A DNA stretch of 64,000 bases from Cetobacterium sp. 2A (GTDB lineage: Bacteria > Fusobacteriota > Fusobacteriia > Fusobacteriales > Fusobacteriaceae), in contig NZ_JACFAJ010000001.1 in the NCBI RefSeq assembly GCF_014250685.1, positions 248,001-312,000 on the forward strand, in the 5' to 3' direction. The position numbers and the translations under genes were made by a program. Within the stretch, counting starts at the first letter, position 1; every line of letters starts with the position of its first letter. Shown one piece after another: positions 8,935-17,251 of this stretch. The notes under the pieces are model-generated. The model searched no databases. It saw only the letters and a list, made by a program, of their open reading frames with translations, and was not told where the DNA came from.

Positions 8935-9962
8935 TTAGGAAAAAGCTGGAATGTATATTCTAGCTTTTTTTTATTTATTATTTTTAATTTTTCATTAAAA
9001 TCATTGGAATCTTTTATAGAAAAAAAATTGTTAGTTTCTAATAAATTATAATTTCCTTTAACACAATTATTTTCTTTATTCAAAGCTCCTGATGGGTTCC
9101 AGACAAAAATATTTTTATGTTGTTGTAAAGCATATTTAACACTGTGCATAGTTCCACCTTTTTCTGAGGTTTGCATAATAAAAATTATTTTTCCTAATGA
9201 AACTTGAATTCTATTTCTCAGTTTTAAATACATGGGATTTATTTTTAATGTAGGTGGAATTTCTGAGATGAGAAAACCGCCAGAGTCTAAGATAGTTTCA
9301 GATAAATGAGTATTTTTTTCTGGATAAATACTTGTAGCAAGTCCTTGCCCAAGGACAGCTCCTGTTTTCAATGATAAATTTAAAGCTGCTGAATGTGCGA
9401 TTGAGTCACATCCTAGTGCAAGACCACTAATAATGATTGGATTTGTATGGCAGATAGATTCTAAAATTGTTTTAGTGATATTTTCAGCATGAAATTCATT
9501 TGGAATTCTTGTTCCAACGATGGTTAAAGAATTTCCAAACTCTAAGTCTGATGGAAGTATTCCTTTGTAAAATATGAAGTATGGTGGATATTTAAGTGAA
9601 AGAAGATTTTTTGGGTAATTTTTAGAGGTAATTACTTCAAAATTAATATTTAAACTTTGACAGGTATCCAGTTGAATTTGAGATTGCTTTTTTAACTTTT
9701 CATAATATAGCACATCATCCAGAAATATTTTTTCTAAAATTTCTGAATTTATACGTTTAGATATATTGGAACTAAACTCTTTTATAATTTCTCTTCTTAC
9801 TAATCTTTTTTCAGAAAAAATATTTATTTGATTTTTTAGAGTATAGTCAAAGAAACTATAAAGAAACTCTTGGTTTATAATTGGTTTGCTATATTTATTT
9901 TGAGTTGTAATATCATTGCTTATAAGAGAAAACATCATAATATCTGTAACCGAATAAATCAT
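8931..9962 (-). CDS. dprA: DprA/Smf-like DNA-processing protein
   Basis: DprA loads RecA onto incoming single-stranded DNA during transformation. This 343-residue protein has the Rossmann-like DprA core in its second half: LTIVGTRIPNEFHAENI, IISGLALGCDSIAHSAAL (family SGxAxGID-AH), YPEKNTHLSETI, GGFLISEIPP, and LRNRIQVSLGKIIFIMQTSEKGGT. Some positions differ from the family norm: SGLALGCD replaces SGMARGID and YLKLRNRI replaces FPxRNRI, so it may be a divergent DprA branch. The N-terminal 110 residues are helical and unlike the usual SAM domain. The C-terminal winged helix is not obvious. AGGAGG precedes the ATG. It stands alone and is divergent from gltS. Confidence 0.82.
   Translation of the reverse strand: MIYSVTDIMMFSLISNDITTQNKYSKPIINQEFLYSFFDYTLKNQINIFSEKRLVRREIIKEFSSNISKRINSEILEKIFLDDVLYYEKLKKQSQIQLDTCQSLNINFEVITSKNYPKNLLSLKYPPYFIFYKGILPSDLEFGNSLTIVGTRIPNEFHAENITKTILESICHTNPIIISGLALGCDSIAHSAALNLSLKTGAVLGQGLATSIYPEKNTHLSETILDSGGFLISEIPPTLKINPMYLKLRNRIQVSLGKIIFIMQTSEKGGTMHSVKYALQQHKNIFVWNPSGALNKENNCVKGNYNLLETNNFFSIKDSNDFNEKLKIINKKKLEYTFQLFPN
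8940..8972 (+). terminator. intrinsic terminator after the 205-residue hypothetical gene
   Basis: The hairpin AAAAAGCTGGAAT, loop GTAT, ATTCTAGCTTTTT (one mismatch) is followed by a run of T. It begins six bases after the plus-strand stop codon and lies inside the last codons of the convergent dprA-like gene, whose C-terminal residues it therefore also encodes. Confidence 0.8.
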
Positions 9963-10110
9963 AATGTCCTCCTAAAAATTATTTTTGATTTAATTCTATT
10001 ATATCATAAACGTTTGTATTATATAAAATATATGATATAATGTATTACTATTTATTTTTTATATACATTTTATATATTTTTTTGTATTAATATACTTTAA
10101 GGAGGAATGA

Positions 10111-11298
10111 ATGAATATTGAACTTACAACAATTCAAACAATAGCGTTAGCCGTTGTTGTCTTATACTTGGGGAAAATATTGAATAACTCTTTTAAATTT
10201 TTAAAAGATAATTGTATACCGGATGCCGTAACTGGTGGAACTGTATTTTCAGTAATTACACTAATAGGCCATGAGACTGGTTTATTTAATATAATTTTTG
10301 AAGACTCTTTAAGAAATATTTTTATGATAGCATTTTTCACAACAGTAGGATATTCTGCAAGTTTAAAATTACTTAAAAAAGCTGGATTACCAGTATTAAT
10401 GTTTTTAATTGCTTCTGTTGGACTTGCTATTGTTCAAAATGTAGTTGGTATTAGTATGGCACAACTTTTAGATCTCAGTCCTTTTATTGGATTGGCTACA
10501 GGATCTATGTCTACAACGGGAGGACCTGGAACAGCAGGAGCCTTTGGACCTATTCTTGAAAGCTATGGAGCCGAAGGAGCAACAGTTGTTGCTATGGCAA
10601 CAGCAACGTATGCACTGATAGCTGGAAGTATTATAGCTGGACCGATTGCGAATAGACTTATAAAGAAAAACGATTTATTAAATAAAACTAGCAACGAGGA
10701 AAACTATGAGCTTGGTGGGAACAAAAAAGATAAAATAAAAACTTCTTTAGTTTCAGGAGCTTGTTTTCAAATTATTATAGCTATGGGAATTGGAAGTATA
10801 ATTTCTAAATTCTTATCTGATATTGGGATAGTTTTACCATCATATATTGGTGCGATGTTTGCAGCAGCAGTTATTAGAAATATATCTGATTATTCTGGGA
10901 AATTTGATGTTCATTTAGATATAATAAATACAGTTGGAAATTTTACATTGATGATATTCTTATCGATGACACTTATGAGTTTTAAATTATGGGAATTAAA
11001 AGAATTAGCAGGACCTTTAGTTATTATGCTTGTGGTTCAAACTTTATTAATAGCAATATTTGCTTATTTTGTAACGTTTAGACTTACAGGAAAAGATTAT
11101 GATGCAGTTGTTATGACAAGTGGACATTGTGGATGTGGATTTGGAACAACTCCAAAAGCTTTAGCTAATATGGAAGCACTTACAGCAAAATATTTACCAT
11201 CTCCAAAAGCTTTCTTTGTAATTCCAATAGTTGGAGGATTATTTATAGATTTTTTTAACGCGGCTATAATAACTTTTTTTATGAATATTTTAAGGTAG
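10111..11298 (+). CDS. gltS: GltS-type sodium/glutamate symporter
   Basis: A 395-residue polytopic inner-membrane carrier of the ESS family, which imports glutamate with Na+. It has ten or more hydrophobic segments, with the two pore-loop repeats of the family visible as GLATGSMSTTGGPGTAGAFGP (residues about 128-148) and SGHCGCGFGTTPKALANM (about 335-352). The start NIELTTIQTIALAVVVLYLGK matches GltS proteins. AAGGAGG lies upstream of the ATG. A TATAAT at 10036-10041 with a weak TTGTAT 16 bases upstream may be its promoter. The next gene has its own promoter. Substrate choice within the family is not certain. Confidence 0.88.
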   Translation: MNIELTTIQTIALAVVVLYLGKILNNSFKFLKDNCIPDAVTGGTVFSVITLIGHETGLFNIIFEDSLRNIFMIAFFTTVGYSASLKLLKKAGLPVLMFLIASVGLAIVQNVVGISMAQLLDLSPFIGLATGSMSTTGGPGTAGAFGPILESYGAEGATVVAMATATYALIAGSIIAGPIANRLIKKNDLLNKTSNEENYELGGNKKDKIKTSLVSGACFQIIIAMGIGSIISKFLSDIGIVLPSYIGAMFAAAVIRNISDYSGKFDVHLDIINTVGNFTLMIFLSMTLMSFKLWELKELAGPLVIMLVVQTLLIAIFAYFVTFRLTGKDYDAVVMTSGHCGCGFGTTPKALANMEALTAKYLPSPKAFFVIPIVGGLFIDFFNAAIITFFMNILR

Positions 11299-11303
11299 TT
11301 TTG

Positions 11304-11332
11304 TTGACAGAGTTTAGAAATCAAGTTAAAAT
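11304..11332 (+). promoter_or_regulatory. sigma-70 promoter of the FMN-binding protein gene
   Basis: A consensus TTGACA at 11304-11309 and TAAAAT at 11327-11332 are separated by 17 bases. They lie 35 bases upstream of the ATG and just after the gltS stop, so the small exported flavoprotein gene can be expressed independently of gltS. Confidence 0.75.
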
Positions 11333-11367
11333 AGAGAAGTAATTTGATTTTAATTTGGAGGGAAAAA

Positions 11368-11676
11368 ATGAAAAAATTAATATTATCACTTATGATTCTA
11401 GGAATGTCATCTTTGGTTTTAGCAAATGAAGTAAAAGAGGGGTCTGGAGAAGGGTACAACGATGTTATAAAAGTATCTGTAGAACTTAAAGACAATAAAA
11501 TTATTGCTATTAAGGTTTTAGAAAATCAAGATACACCAAGAATATCTGAACCAGCAATTGCAGAGTTAACTAAAAAAATTATAGAAACTCAAAGTGCTGA
11601 TGTGGATGATTTTGCTGGAGCTACTTATACATCAGAAGGATTTAAAGAAGCAGTAAGCAACGCTTTAAAAAAATAA
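11368..11676 (+). CDS. exported FMN-binding domain protein
   Basis: A 102-residue secreted protein. Residues 1-20 (MKKLILSLMILGMSSLVLAN) form a Sec signal peptide. The mature part is a single FMN-bind domain like those in RnfG and NqrC, with GYNDVIKVSVELKDNKI, then DVDDFAGATYTSEGF. The DxxAGATxT segment is the motif in which a threonine receives covalent FMN from ApbE. No apbE is in the window. I choose ATG 11368, eight bases after TTTGGAGGG; the 11344 start would add residues before the signal peptide. An electron-transfer role at the cell surface or in the periplasm is likely; the partner is unknown. Confidence 0.82.
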   Translation: MKKLILSLMILGMSSLVLANEVKEGSGEGYNDVIKVSVELKDNKIIAIKVLENQDTPRISEPAIAELTKKIIETQSADVDDFAGATYTSEGFKEAVSNALKK

Positions 11677-11690
11677 ATTATGAATTATAG

Positions 11691-11728
11691 AGAGAATTTC
11701 TAAGAAAAATTAGAGATTCTCTTTTTTA
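11691..11728 (+). terminator. intrinsic terminator after the FMN-binding protein gene
   Basis: An interrupted inverted repeat (AGAGAAT-TT-CTAA, loop, TTAG-AG-ATTCTCT) is followed by TTTTTT. It separates this gene from the nitrate-reductase-like operon. Confidence 0.75.
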
Positions 11729-11813
11729 TTTATTAATCTAGATGTAGAAACAGAAGGAAATGAACAAGAAGAGTAGAATTAAATATTATATATCGTTTTA
11801 AGGAGGAGTTTGA

Positions 11814-13889
11814 ATGACAAAAATTCAATCGACATGTAATTATTGCTCGTTAGCTTGTAATATGGATTTTTATGTTGAAGATAATAAAATTGTTAAAGTG
11901 TTACCAACAAAAGATTATCCTGTTAATAAGGGATTTAGCTGTATAAAAGGTCTAAATTTAGATAAGCAAAATACTATGTATCGTACAATGAAAAAACCAC
12001 TATTTATGAATGGAAATGGTGAAAGAGTTGAAATAGAATGGGAAGATGCTTTTAAGATGGTGGCTGAAAAAATTAAAAATACTAAAGAAAAATACGGACC
12101 TGATTCCATAGCTGCAATAAGCACAGGACAATTGACACTTGAAGAAATGGCATTGGTAGGTCATGTATTTAGAAATTATGTTGGTGGAAATATGGATGGA
12201 AATACAAGACTTTGTATGGCTACGTCTGTGGTAGCACACAAACAAAGTTTTGGTTTTGATGCACCGCCTTATACATTAAATGATTTTGAACTTTCTGATA
12301 CAATTATTTTAATTGGTTCTAATCCAGTCGTAGCTCATCCAGTTGTCTGGAGTAGAATAAGATCAAATAATGAAAAAGTAGTTATAACGATAGATCCAAG
12401 AAAGTCTGAAACTGCAATAAACTCAGACTTTTATTATGGAATAAAGCCTAAATCAGATTTAATACTTTTATATACATTAAGCAATTTAATTATTGAAAAA
12501 AATTGGATTGATAAAGATTATATTGATAAATATTCTGAGAATTTTGAGGGATTTAAAGAGCATGTAAAAAAATATAAGTTAGAAAATGTAGAAGAGCTTA
12601 CTGGCATTTCCGCAGAGAGGGTATTGGAGTTGGCAGAACTTATTCACAAAGGAAAAAGAGTTTCAATCTGGTGGACAATGGGTGTTAATCAAGGATACCA
12701 AGCTGTTAGAACAGCTCAAGCAATTATAAATCTAGCTGTTATGACTGGAAATATAGGAAGACCTGGAACTGGTCCTAATTCATTAACAGGACAATGTAAT
12801 GCTATGGGATCAAGATTATTTAGTAATACGACTGGTCTTTATGGTGGTGGAGACTATGATAACGAAAAAAGAAGAGAAGCTGTAGCTCAGGCCTTAGGTG
12901 TAGATTCTTCTATTTTTCCAACAAAACCAACGTTACCATATAATGTTATAATTGAAAAAATAATATCTGGAGAGATTAAGGCCCTTTGGATACTTTGTAC
13001 AAATCCTAGACATTCATGGATAAATAATACCCAGTTTGCAGAAGCTATGAAAAAATTGGATTTTTTTATAGTTCAAGATATATATGACGATACAGATAGT
13101 TCTTTAGATTGTGACTTATATTTACCAGTAGTTTCTGGAATAGAAAAAGAAGGAACTATAATAAATACTGAACGTCGTCTATCTAAGTTAAATCCGGTAT
13201 TAAAAAAAGAAGAAGGAACTAAAAATGACTACGAGGTTATTTTAGAGATTGGAAAAGCTTTAGGAATGGGTAAATTATTAGATGGATGGGAAACTCCAAG
13301 AGGAGCATTCAACTATATGAAAGCTACAACAAAAGGAATGCCTTGTGATATTACCGGTATTGAATATGAAGATTTAAGTTATTCAAAGGGAATACAATGG
13401 CCGTTTCCAGCTGGATCTGTTTTAGTTGATAATGAAAGAAGATTATTTGAAGAAAATATATATTACACTCCAAATGGAAAAGTAAAGTTTATATTTGAAG
13501 ATGTAGCTAAAAATCCTTTATCTGTAACATCAGAATTTCCATATGTTTTAAATACTGGAAGAGGAACAGTGGGGCAATGGCATACCCAAACTAGAACAAG
13601 AGAGATTCCATATGTTCAGGGGGTTATATCTAAAAAAGCATATATTTATATAAGTAAAGAGCTAGCTAATGAATTAAAAATAAAGGATGAAGAACTAATA
13701 ACTGTTTCATCAATCAATGGTCAAAGTAGAATATTTACTGCCATTATTACAAAAACTTTACCAAAAGATCAATTATATGCACCGTTGCATTATATAGAAA
13801 CGAATAGTTTAACAGCATCAATATATGATACATATTCTAAAGAACCATCTTATAAATATGTTCCTATTAATATTTCTAAAACTTTGTAG
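11814..13889 (+). CDS. nitrate-reductase-like molybdopterin oxidoreductase, catalytic subunit
   Basis: A 691-residue bis-MGD enzyme of the DMSO reductase superfamily. The N-terminus binds [4Fe-4S] through CNYCSLACNM and FSCIKG. The metal ligand region is NTRLCMATSVVAHKQSFGF with Cys134, a cysteine rather than selenocysteine. Next come LIGSNPVVAHPVVWSRI and IDPRKSETA. The C-terminal MoCo domain has NTGRGTVGQWHTQTRTR. These patterns are closest to cytoplasmic assimilatory-type nitrate reductases (NarB/NasA) rather than formate dehydrogenases. There is no Tat signal, so it works in the cytoplasm. AAGGAGGAG precedes the ATG. It heads an operon with an Fe-S subunit, a flavoprotein, moeA and mobB, an arrangement like clostridial nitrate reductase clusters. 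Nitrate as substrate is likely but unproven. Confidence 0.85.
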   Translation: MTKIQSTCNYCSLACNMDFYVEDNKIVKVLPTKDYPVNKGFSCIKGLNLDKQNTMYRTMKKPLFMNGNGERVEIEWEDAFKMVAEKIKNTKEKYGPDSIAAISTGQLTLEEMALVGHVFRNYVGGNMDGNTRLCMATSVVAHKQSFGFDAPPYTLNDFELSDTIILIGSNPVVAHPVVWSRIRSNNEKVVITIDPRKSETAINSDFYYGIKPKSDLILLYTLSNLIIEKNWIDKDYIDKYSENFEGFKEHVKKYKLENVEELTGISAERVLELAELIHKGKRVSIWWTMGVNQGYQAVRTAQAIINLAVMTGNIGRPGTGPNSLTGQCNAMGSRLFSNTTGLYGGGDYDNEKRREAVAQALGVDSSIFPTKPTLPYNVIIEKIISGEIKALWILCTNPRHSWINNTQFAEAMKKLDFFIVQDIYDDTDSSLDCDLYLPVVSGIEKEGTIINTERRLSKLNPVLKKEEGTKNDYEVILEIGKALGMGKLLDGWETPRGAFNYMKATTKGMPCDITGIEYEDLSYSKGIQWPFPAGSVLVDNERRLFEENIYYTPNGKVKFIFEDVAKNPLSVTSEFPYVLNTGRGTVGQWHTQTRTREIPYVQGVISKKAYIYISKELANELKIKDEELITVSSINGQSRIFTAIITKTLPKDQLYAPLHYIETNSLTASIYDTYSKEPSYKYVPINISKTL

Positions 13890-13900
13890 GAGGTAGAACT

Positions 13901-14311
13901 TTGAAAAGAATTAAAATAGATAGAAGTAAATGTATTGGATGCTTAACTTGTGTTTCAGCTTGTCTTGTATCACATGAATCTGAAGAATCTAGAAATAGAG
14001 TAGTCATAAGTAGCGAGATGAAATATTCTCCAATCTTTTGTAGAAATTGTGATTTACCAGAATGTGTGTATACTTGTATGACAGGTTCTATGAGTAAGGA
14101 TGAAAAAACAGGCTATGTCAATTATAATGAGAACACTTGTGCTAGCTGTTACATGTGTATAATGGCATGTCCTTATGGAGTTTTAAAAGCCGATGAAAGA
14201 ACTAAGAAAAAGATAATGAAGTGTGATATGTGTCAAAATATTGGTGGATATCCAAAATGTGTAGAAAAATGTCCTATGGCTGCTATTACTTTTGAGGAGG
14301 TTGAAGAATGA
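13901..14311 (+). CDS. 4Fe-4S ferredoxin-type electron-transfer subunit
   Basis: A 136-residue polyferredoxin of the HycB/CooF type that would carry electrons between the flavoprotein and the molybdenum subunit. Four cysteine groups are visible: CIGCLTCVSAC, CRNCDLPECVYTC, CASCYMCIMAC, and CDMCQNIGGYPKCVEKC. No signal peptide is present, matching the cytoplasmic catalytic subunit. It starts at TTG 13901, seven bases after AGGAGGT. Its stop overlaps the next start as ATGA (14308-14311), so it is coupled to the flavoprotein gene. Confidence 0.88.
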   Translation: MKRIKIDRSKCIGCLTCVSACLVSHESEESRNRVVISSEMKYSPIFCRNCDLPECVYTCMTGSMSKDEKTGYVNYNENTCASCYMCIMACPYGVLKADERTKKKIMKCDMCQNIGGYPKCVEKCPMAAITFEEVEE

Positions 14312-15534
14312 AATATTTAGTTTTAGGAGCTTCTGCTGCTGGATTGAATGGGGCAGACACATTGAGAAAATTAGATAAAAATGCTGAAATAGTTTTAATT
14401 TCTGAGGATAAAGAAGTTTATTCAAAATGTATTTTACACCATTATTTAGAAGGGATTAGAGACATTGAACAATTAAATTTTAAACCTATTAATTTTTTTG
14501 AAGAACGAAAGATAAAATGGATAAAGGGTAAAAAAGTAGTCCATTTGAATTCTAAAGAGAAAAGTGTTATATTAGATGATGGAAAAGAAATTCATTATGA
14601 TAAAATTTTAGTCGCGACTGGATCAAAACCTTTTATACCACCCATTAAGAATTTTAGAGAAGCTAAAAATGTTATTGGATTAAGAACACTAGAGGATTGT
14701 TACAAAATAAAAGAGGTTTCAAAGGAAGCTAAAAATATAGTTGTAATTGGTGCGGGTCTTATTGGAATGGATGCACTTACTGGACTTTTACATTGTGGAG
14801 CAAAACTTTCACTAGTTGAAATGCAATCTCATATTTTATTTCAACAACTTGATAAATTTACAGCAAAAACATATGAAAATAAATTTATTGAAGCTGGAGT
14901 AAGTCATTATTATGATAACGCAGTTTTAAATTCCGTTATGGACGAGAAGAAAAATATAATTTCTTTAGAACTAAAAACAGGGGAAATACTTCCAGTAGAT
15001 TTAGTTATAGTCGCTGCAGGAGTTAGAGCAAATGTGGAGTTTTTAGAAAATAGTGGAGTAGATGTTGGGTGTAAGGGACTTTTAGTTGATGAGCATGGGA
15101 AAACTAATATAAATAGTGTCTTTGGTGCTGGAGATGTAACTGGACTATCACCTATTTGGCCAGCAGCTGTAAAAGAATCAATAGTAGCAGCAAGTAATAT
15201 GGCTGGCAAGAAAATGGAAATGACAGATTTTTTTGCTAGTAAAACTACAATGAATTTTTTTAATATTCCTACAATGTCAATTGGAAATGTAAGCTTGCAT
15301 GGAGATGGATATATTATTGAAGTGGAACATGATAAAAATGGAAATTATAAAAAAATAATACATAAAGATGGGAAAATTTATGGAGCTATTTTACAAGGAG
15401 ATTTATCATATTCTGGAATTTTAACTCAATTAATAAAAAATAAGATTAATATTTCAAAAGTTAAAAAACCAATTTTTAAGATAGATTATTCAGATTTTTT
15501 CCACACAACAGAAGACTCTCAATTTGAATTTTAA
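14308..15534 (+). CDS. FAD-dependent NAD(P)H oxidoreductase (NirB N-domain/NADH oxidase-like)
   Basis: A 408-residue pyridine-nucleotide-disulfide oxidoreductase-family flavoprotein. The FAD-binding start is YLVLGASAAGLNGADTLR. The NAD(P)-binding motif is IVVIGAGLIGMDALTGLL, and the second FAD contact is VFGAGDVTGLSPIWPAAV. A cysteine at YSKCILHHYL lies where CoA-disulfide or NADH oxidases of this family have theirs. It most likely oxidises NAD(P)H and feeds electrons through the ferredoxin subunit to the molybdenum enzyme. It overlaps the preceding gene by four bases and is followed 18 bases later by moeA. Confidence 0.85.
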   Translation: MKYLVLGASAAGLNGADTLRKLDKNAEIVLISEDKEVYSKCILHHYLEGIRDIEQLNFKPINFFEERKIKWIKGKKVVHLNSKEKSVILDDGKEIHYDKILVATGSKPFIPPIKNFREAKNVIGLRTLEDCYKIKEVSKEAKNIVVIGAGLIGMDALTGLLHCGAKLSLVEMQSHILFQQLDKFTAKTYENKFIEAGVSHYYDNAVLNSVMDEKKNIISLELKTGEILPVDLVIVAAGVRANVEFLENSGVDVGCKGLLVDEHGKTNINSVFGAGDVTGLSPIWPAAVKESIVAASNMAGKKMEMTDFFASKTTMNFFNIPTMSIGNVSLHGDGYIIEVEHDKNGNYKKIIHKDGKIYGAILQGDLSYSGILTQLIKNKINISKVKKPIFKIDYSDFFHTTEDSQFEF

Positions 15535-15551
15535 AATGATTAGGAGGAAGG

Positions 15552-16754
15552 ATGATTGAATTAGAAAAGGCGATAGAAATTTTACTAGAAAATTGTATGG
15601 AGATGAAAAGGGAGATTACAGTGAGCTTAATTGATTTGGATGGAAGAATACTATCTGAAGATATTTATGCAAAATTAGATAATCCACCTTTCAATAGATC
15701 TCCATTAGATGGATATTCTTTCAATCATATATCATCAAAGGGGGCTGATGAAAACAGACCTATAGAAATTAAAATAGTTGGCGAAATATGTGCAGGAGAT
15801 TATTTTGAGAAAAATATTGAAGTTGGAGAATGTGTAAGAATTATGACGGGTGCAATGATTCCAGAAAATTGTACCTGTGTTTTAAGACAAGAAGATATTG
15901 AGGAAAAAAATGGAAATATAATTGTTTTAAAAGAACTTAAATTATATGAAAATTTTTGTCATAGAGGAGAGGATATAAAATTTGGAGAACTTATTTTAAA
16001 AAAGGGAACTAAATTAAATTACACTCATGTTGGAATTTTAGCAACTATGGGGATATCACAAGTAAAAGTTTTTGATATCCCGACAGTTGGTATTCTAAGT
16101 ACAGGTGACGAATTAACAGATATTTCAAATGAATTAAAACCTGGAAAAATATACGATAGTAATTTGTATGTTATAGCTTCAAGAATAAAGAATTTAGGTA
16201 TGAATTATAAAATTTTTGGTTCTTATGGAGATAATCCGGAAGAAGTAAAAAATATAATAAAAGAAAATATTGGAGATGTAGATCTTTTTATAACAACAGG
16301 AGGAGTTTCGGTTGGGAAAAAGGATATATTACATGAAGTAGTTAATCTATTGGAAGGATCAAAATTATTTTGGAAAATTAAAATCCAGCCAGGAACACCA
16401 GTATTAGCATCTAAGCAAGAGGGGAAAATTTTACTCTCACTTTCAGGAAATCCATTTGCAGCTTTAATAAATTTGGAACTTTTAGGAAGACCAATTTTAA
16501 GCAAAATATCTAGAGATAAAGAAATAAATTATAGGAGAGAGACAGCGACATTGAGAGGAGAGTTCTTAAAAAAAAGCTCAAATCGTAGAATGTTAAGAGG
16601 TGTCTATTCAGATAATAAAGAAGTTAGAATTGAGAGTAATCACCATTCTTCTGGTGAAGTTTTATCAACTGCTGGAATAAATTGCATTATAGATATACAA
16701 CCAGGAACAGAAAAATTAAGTAATGGAGAAAAGGTGAAGGTGATTCTTCTTTGA
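15552..16754 (+). CDS. moeA: molybdopterin molybdenumtransferase MoeA (nitrate-reductase-linked paralogue)
   Basis: The third MoeA-type protein of the window, 400 residues. It carries PPFNRSPLDGYSF, ILSTGDELTDIS, FITTGGVSVGKKDI and KIQPGTPVLASK. The family signature is altered to LSGNPFAALINLELL, losing the usual GLPGNPVS wording but keeping GNP. Its place between the flavoprotein gene and mobB implies that it loads molybdenum for the nitrate-reductase-like enzyme. TAGGAGG lies before the ATG. Its stop overlaps the next start as TTGA. Confidence 0.9.
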   Translation: MIELEKAIEILLENCMEMKREITVSLIDLDGRILSEDIYAKLDNPPFNRSPLDGYSFNHISSKGADENRPIEIKIVGEICAGDYFEKNIEVGECVRIMTGAMIPENCTCVLRQEDIEEKNGNIIVLKELKLYENFCHRGEDIKFGELILKKGTKLNYTHVGILATMGISQVKVFDIPTVGILSTGDELTDISNELKPGKIYDSNLYVIASRIKNLGMNYKIFGSYGDNPEEVKNIIKENIGDVDLFITTGGVSVGKKDILHEVVNLLEGSKLFWKIKIQPGTPVLASKQEGKILLSLSGNPFAALINLELLGRPILSKISRDKEINYRRETATLRGEFLKKSSNRRMLRGVYSDNKEVRIESNHHSSGEVLSTAGINCIIDIQPGTEKLSNGEKVKVILL

Positions 16755-17251
16755 AAGATAAAATTTGTGAAAAAAAACAATTAGTATTTTCTGTATGTGG
16801 CGTTAAAAATTCAGGAAAAACTACTTTGATTGAAAATCTTATAAGGGAGTTTACAAAAGAGGGAAAAAAAGTAGCGGTTATCAAACATGATGGTCATGAT
16901 TTTAAGGCTGATACAGAAAATACTGATACACATAGGGCCAAAGTTGCTGGAGCAAGTGGTGTTTTAATATTTTCGAAAAATAAGTATATGCTTATAGAGG
17001 ATGAAAAATTTGAGAATGAGAAAGATTATTTAAAATTTTTTTCAAATTATGATGTAGTAATATTAGAAGGATTAAAAAATTCAGAATTTCCAAAAATTGA
17101 AATAATAAGAAGTGAGATTTCAAAAGAGATTAGTTCTAATAAGAAAAATTTATTTTGTATAGTAACAGATTTGGATATAAAAACGGATGTTCCGGTGGTT
17201 GATTTAAGGGATTTAGAATCCCTTATGAAGATAATAAAGGAGGAGTTATGA
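16751..17251 (+). CDS. mobB: molybdopterin-guanine dinucleotide biosynthesis adaptor MobB
   Basis: A 166-residue P-loop GTPase that assists MobA in forming the guanine dinucleotide cofactor. The Walker A motif is GVKNSGKTTLIENL at about residues 17-30. It is followed by VAVIKHDGHDF, the family ADTENTDTHRAKVAGA segment and DVVILEGLKNSEFPKIEI. It starts at TTG 16751, overlapping the moeA stop. No mobA lies in the window, although the MocA-like domain near 63 kb belongs to the same transferase superfamily. MobB here supports a bis-MGD cofactor for the operon's catalytic subunit. Confidence 0.9.
   Translation: MKDKICEKKQLVFSVCGVKNSGKTTLIENLIREFTKEGKKVAVIKHDGHDFKADTENTDTHRAKVAGASGVLIFSKNKYMLIEDEKFENEKDYLKFFSNYDVVILEGLKNSEFPKIEIIRSEISKEISSNKKNLFCIVTDLDIKTDVPVVDLRDLESLMKIIKEEL

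Noticed and set aside
12213-12215. Possible selenocysteine at the metal-ligand position of the molybdenum enzyme
   Set aside because: The codon is TGT (Cys), not TGA, and the surrounding motif is NarB/NasA-like.
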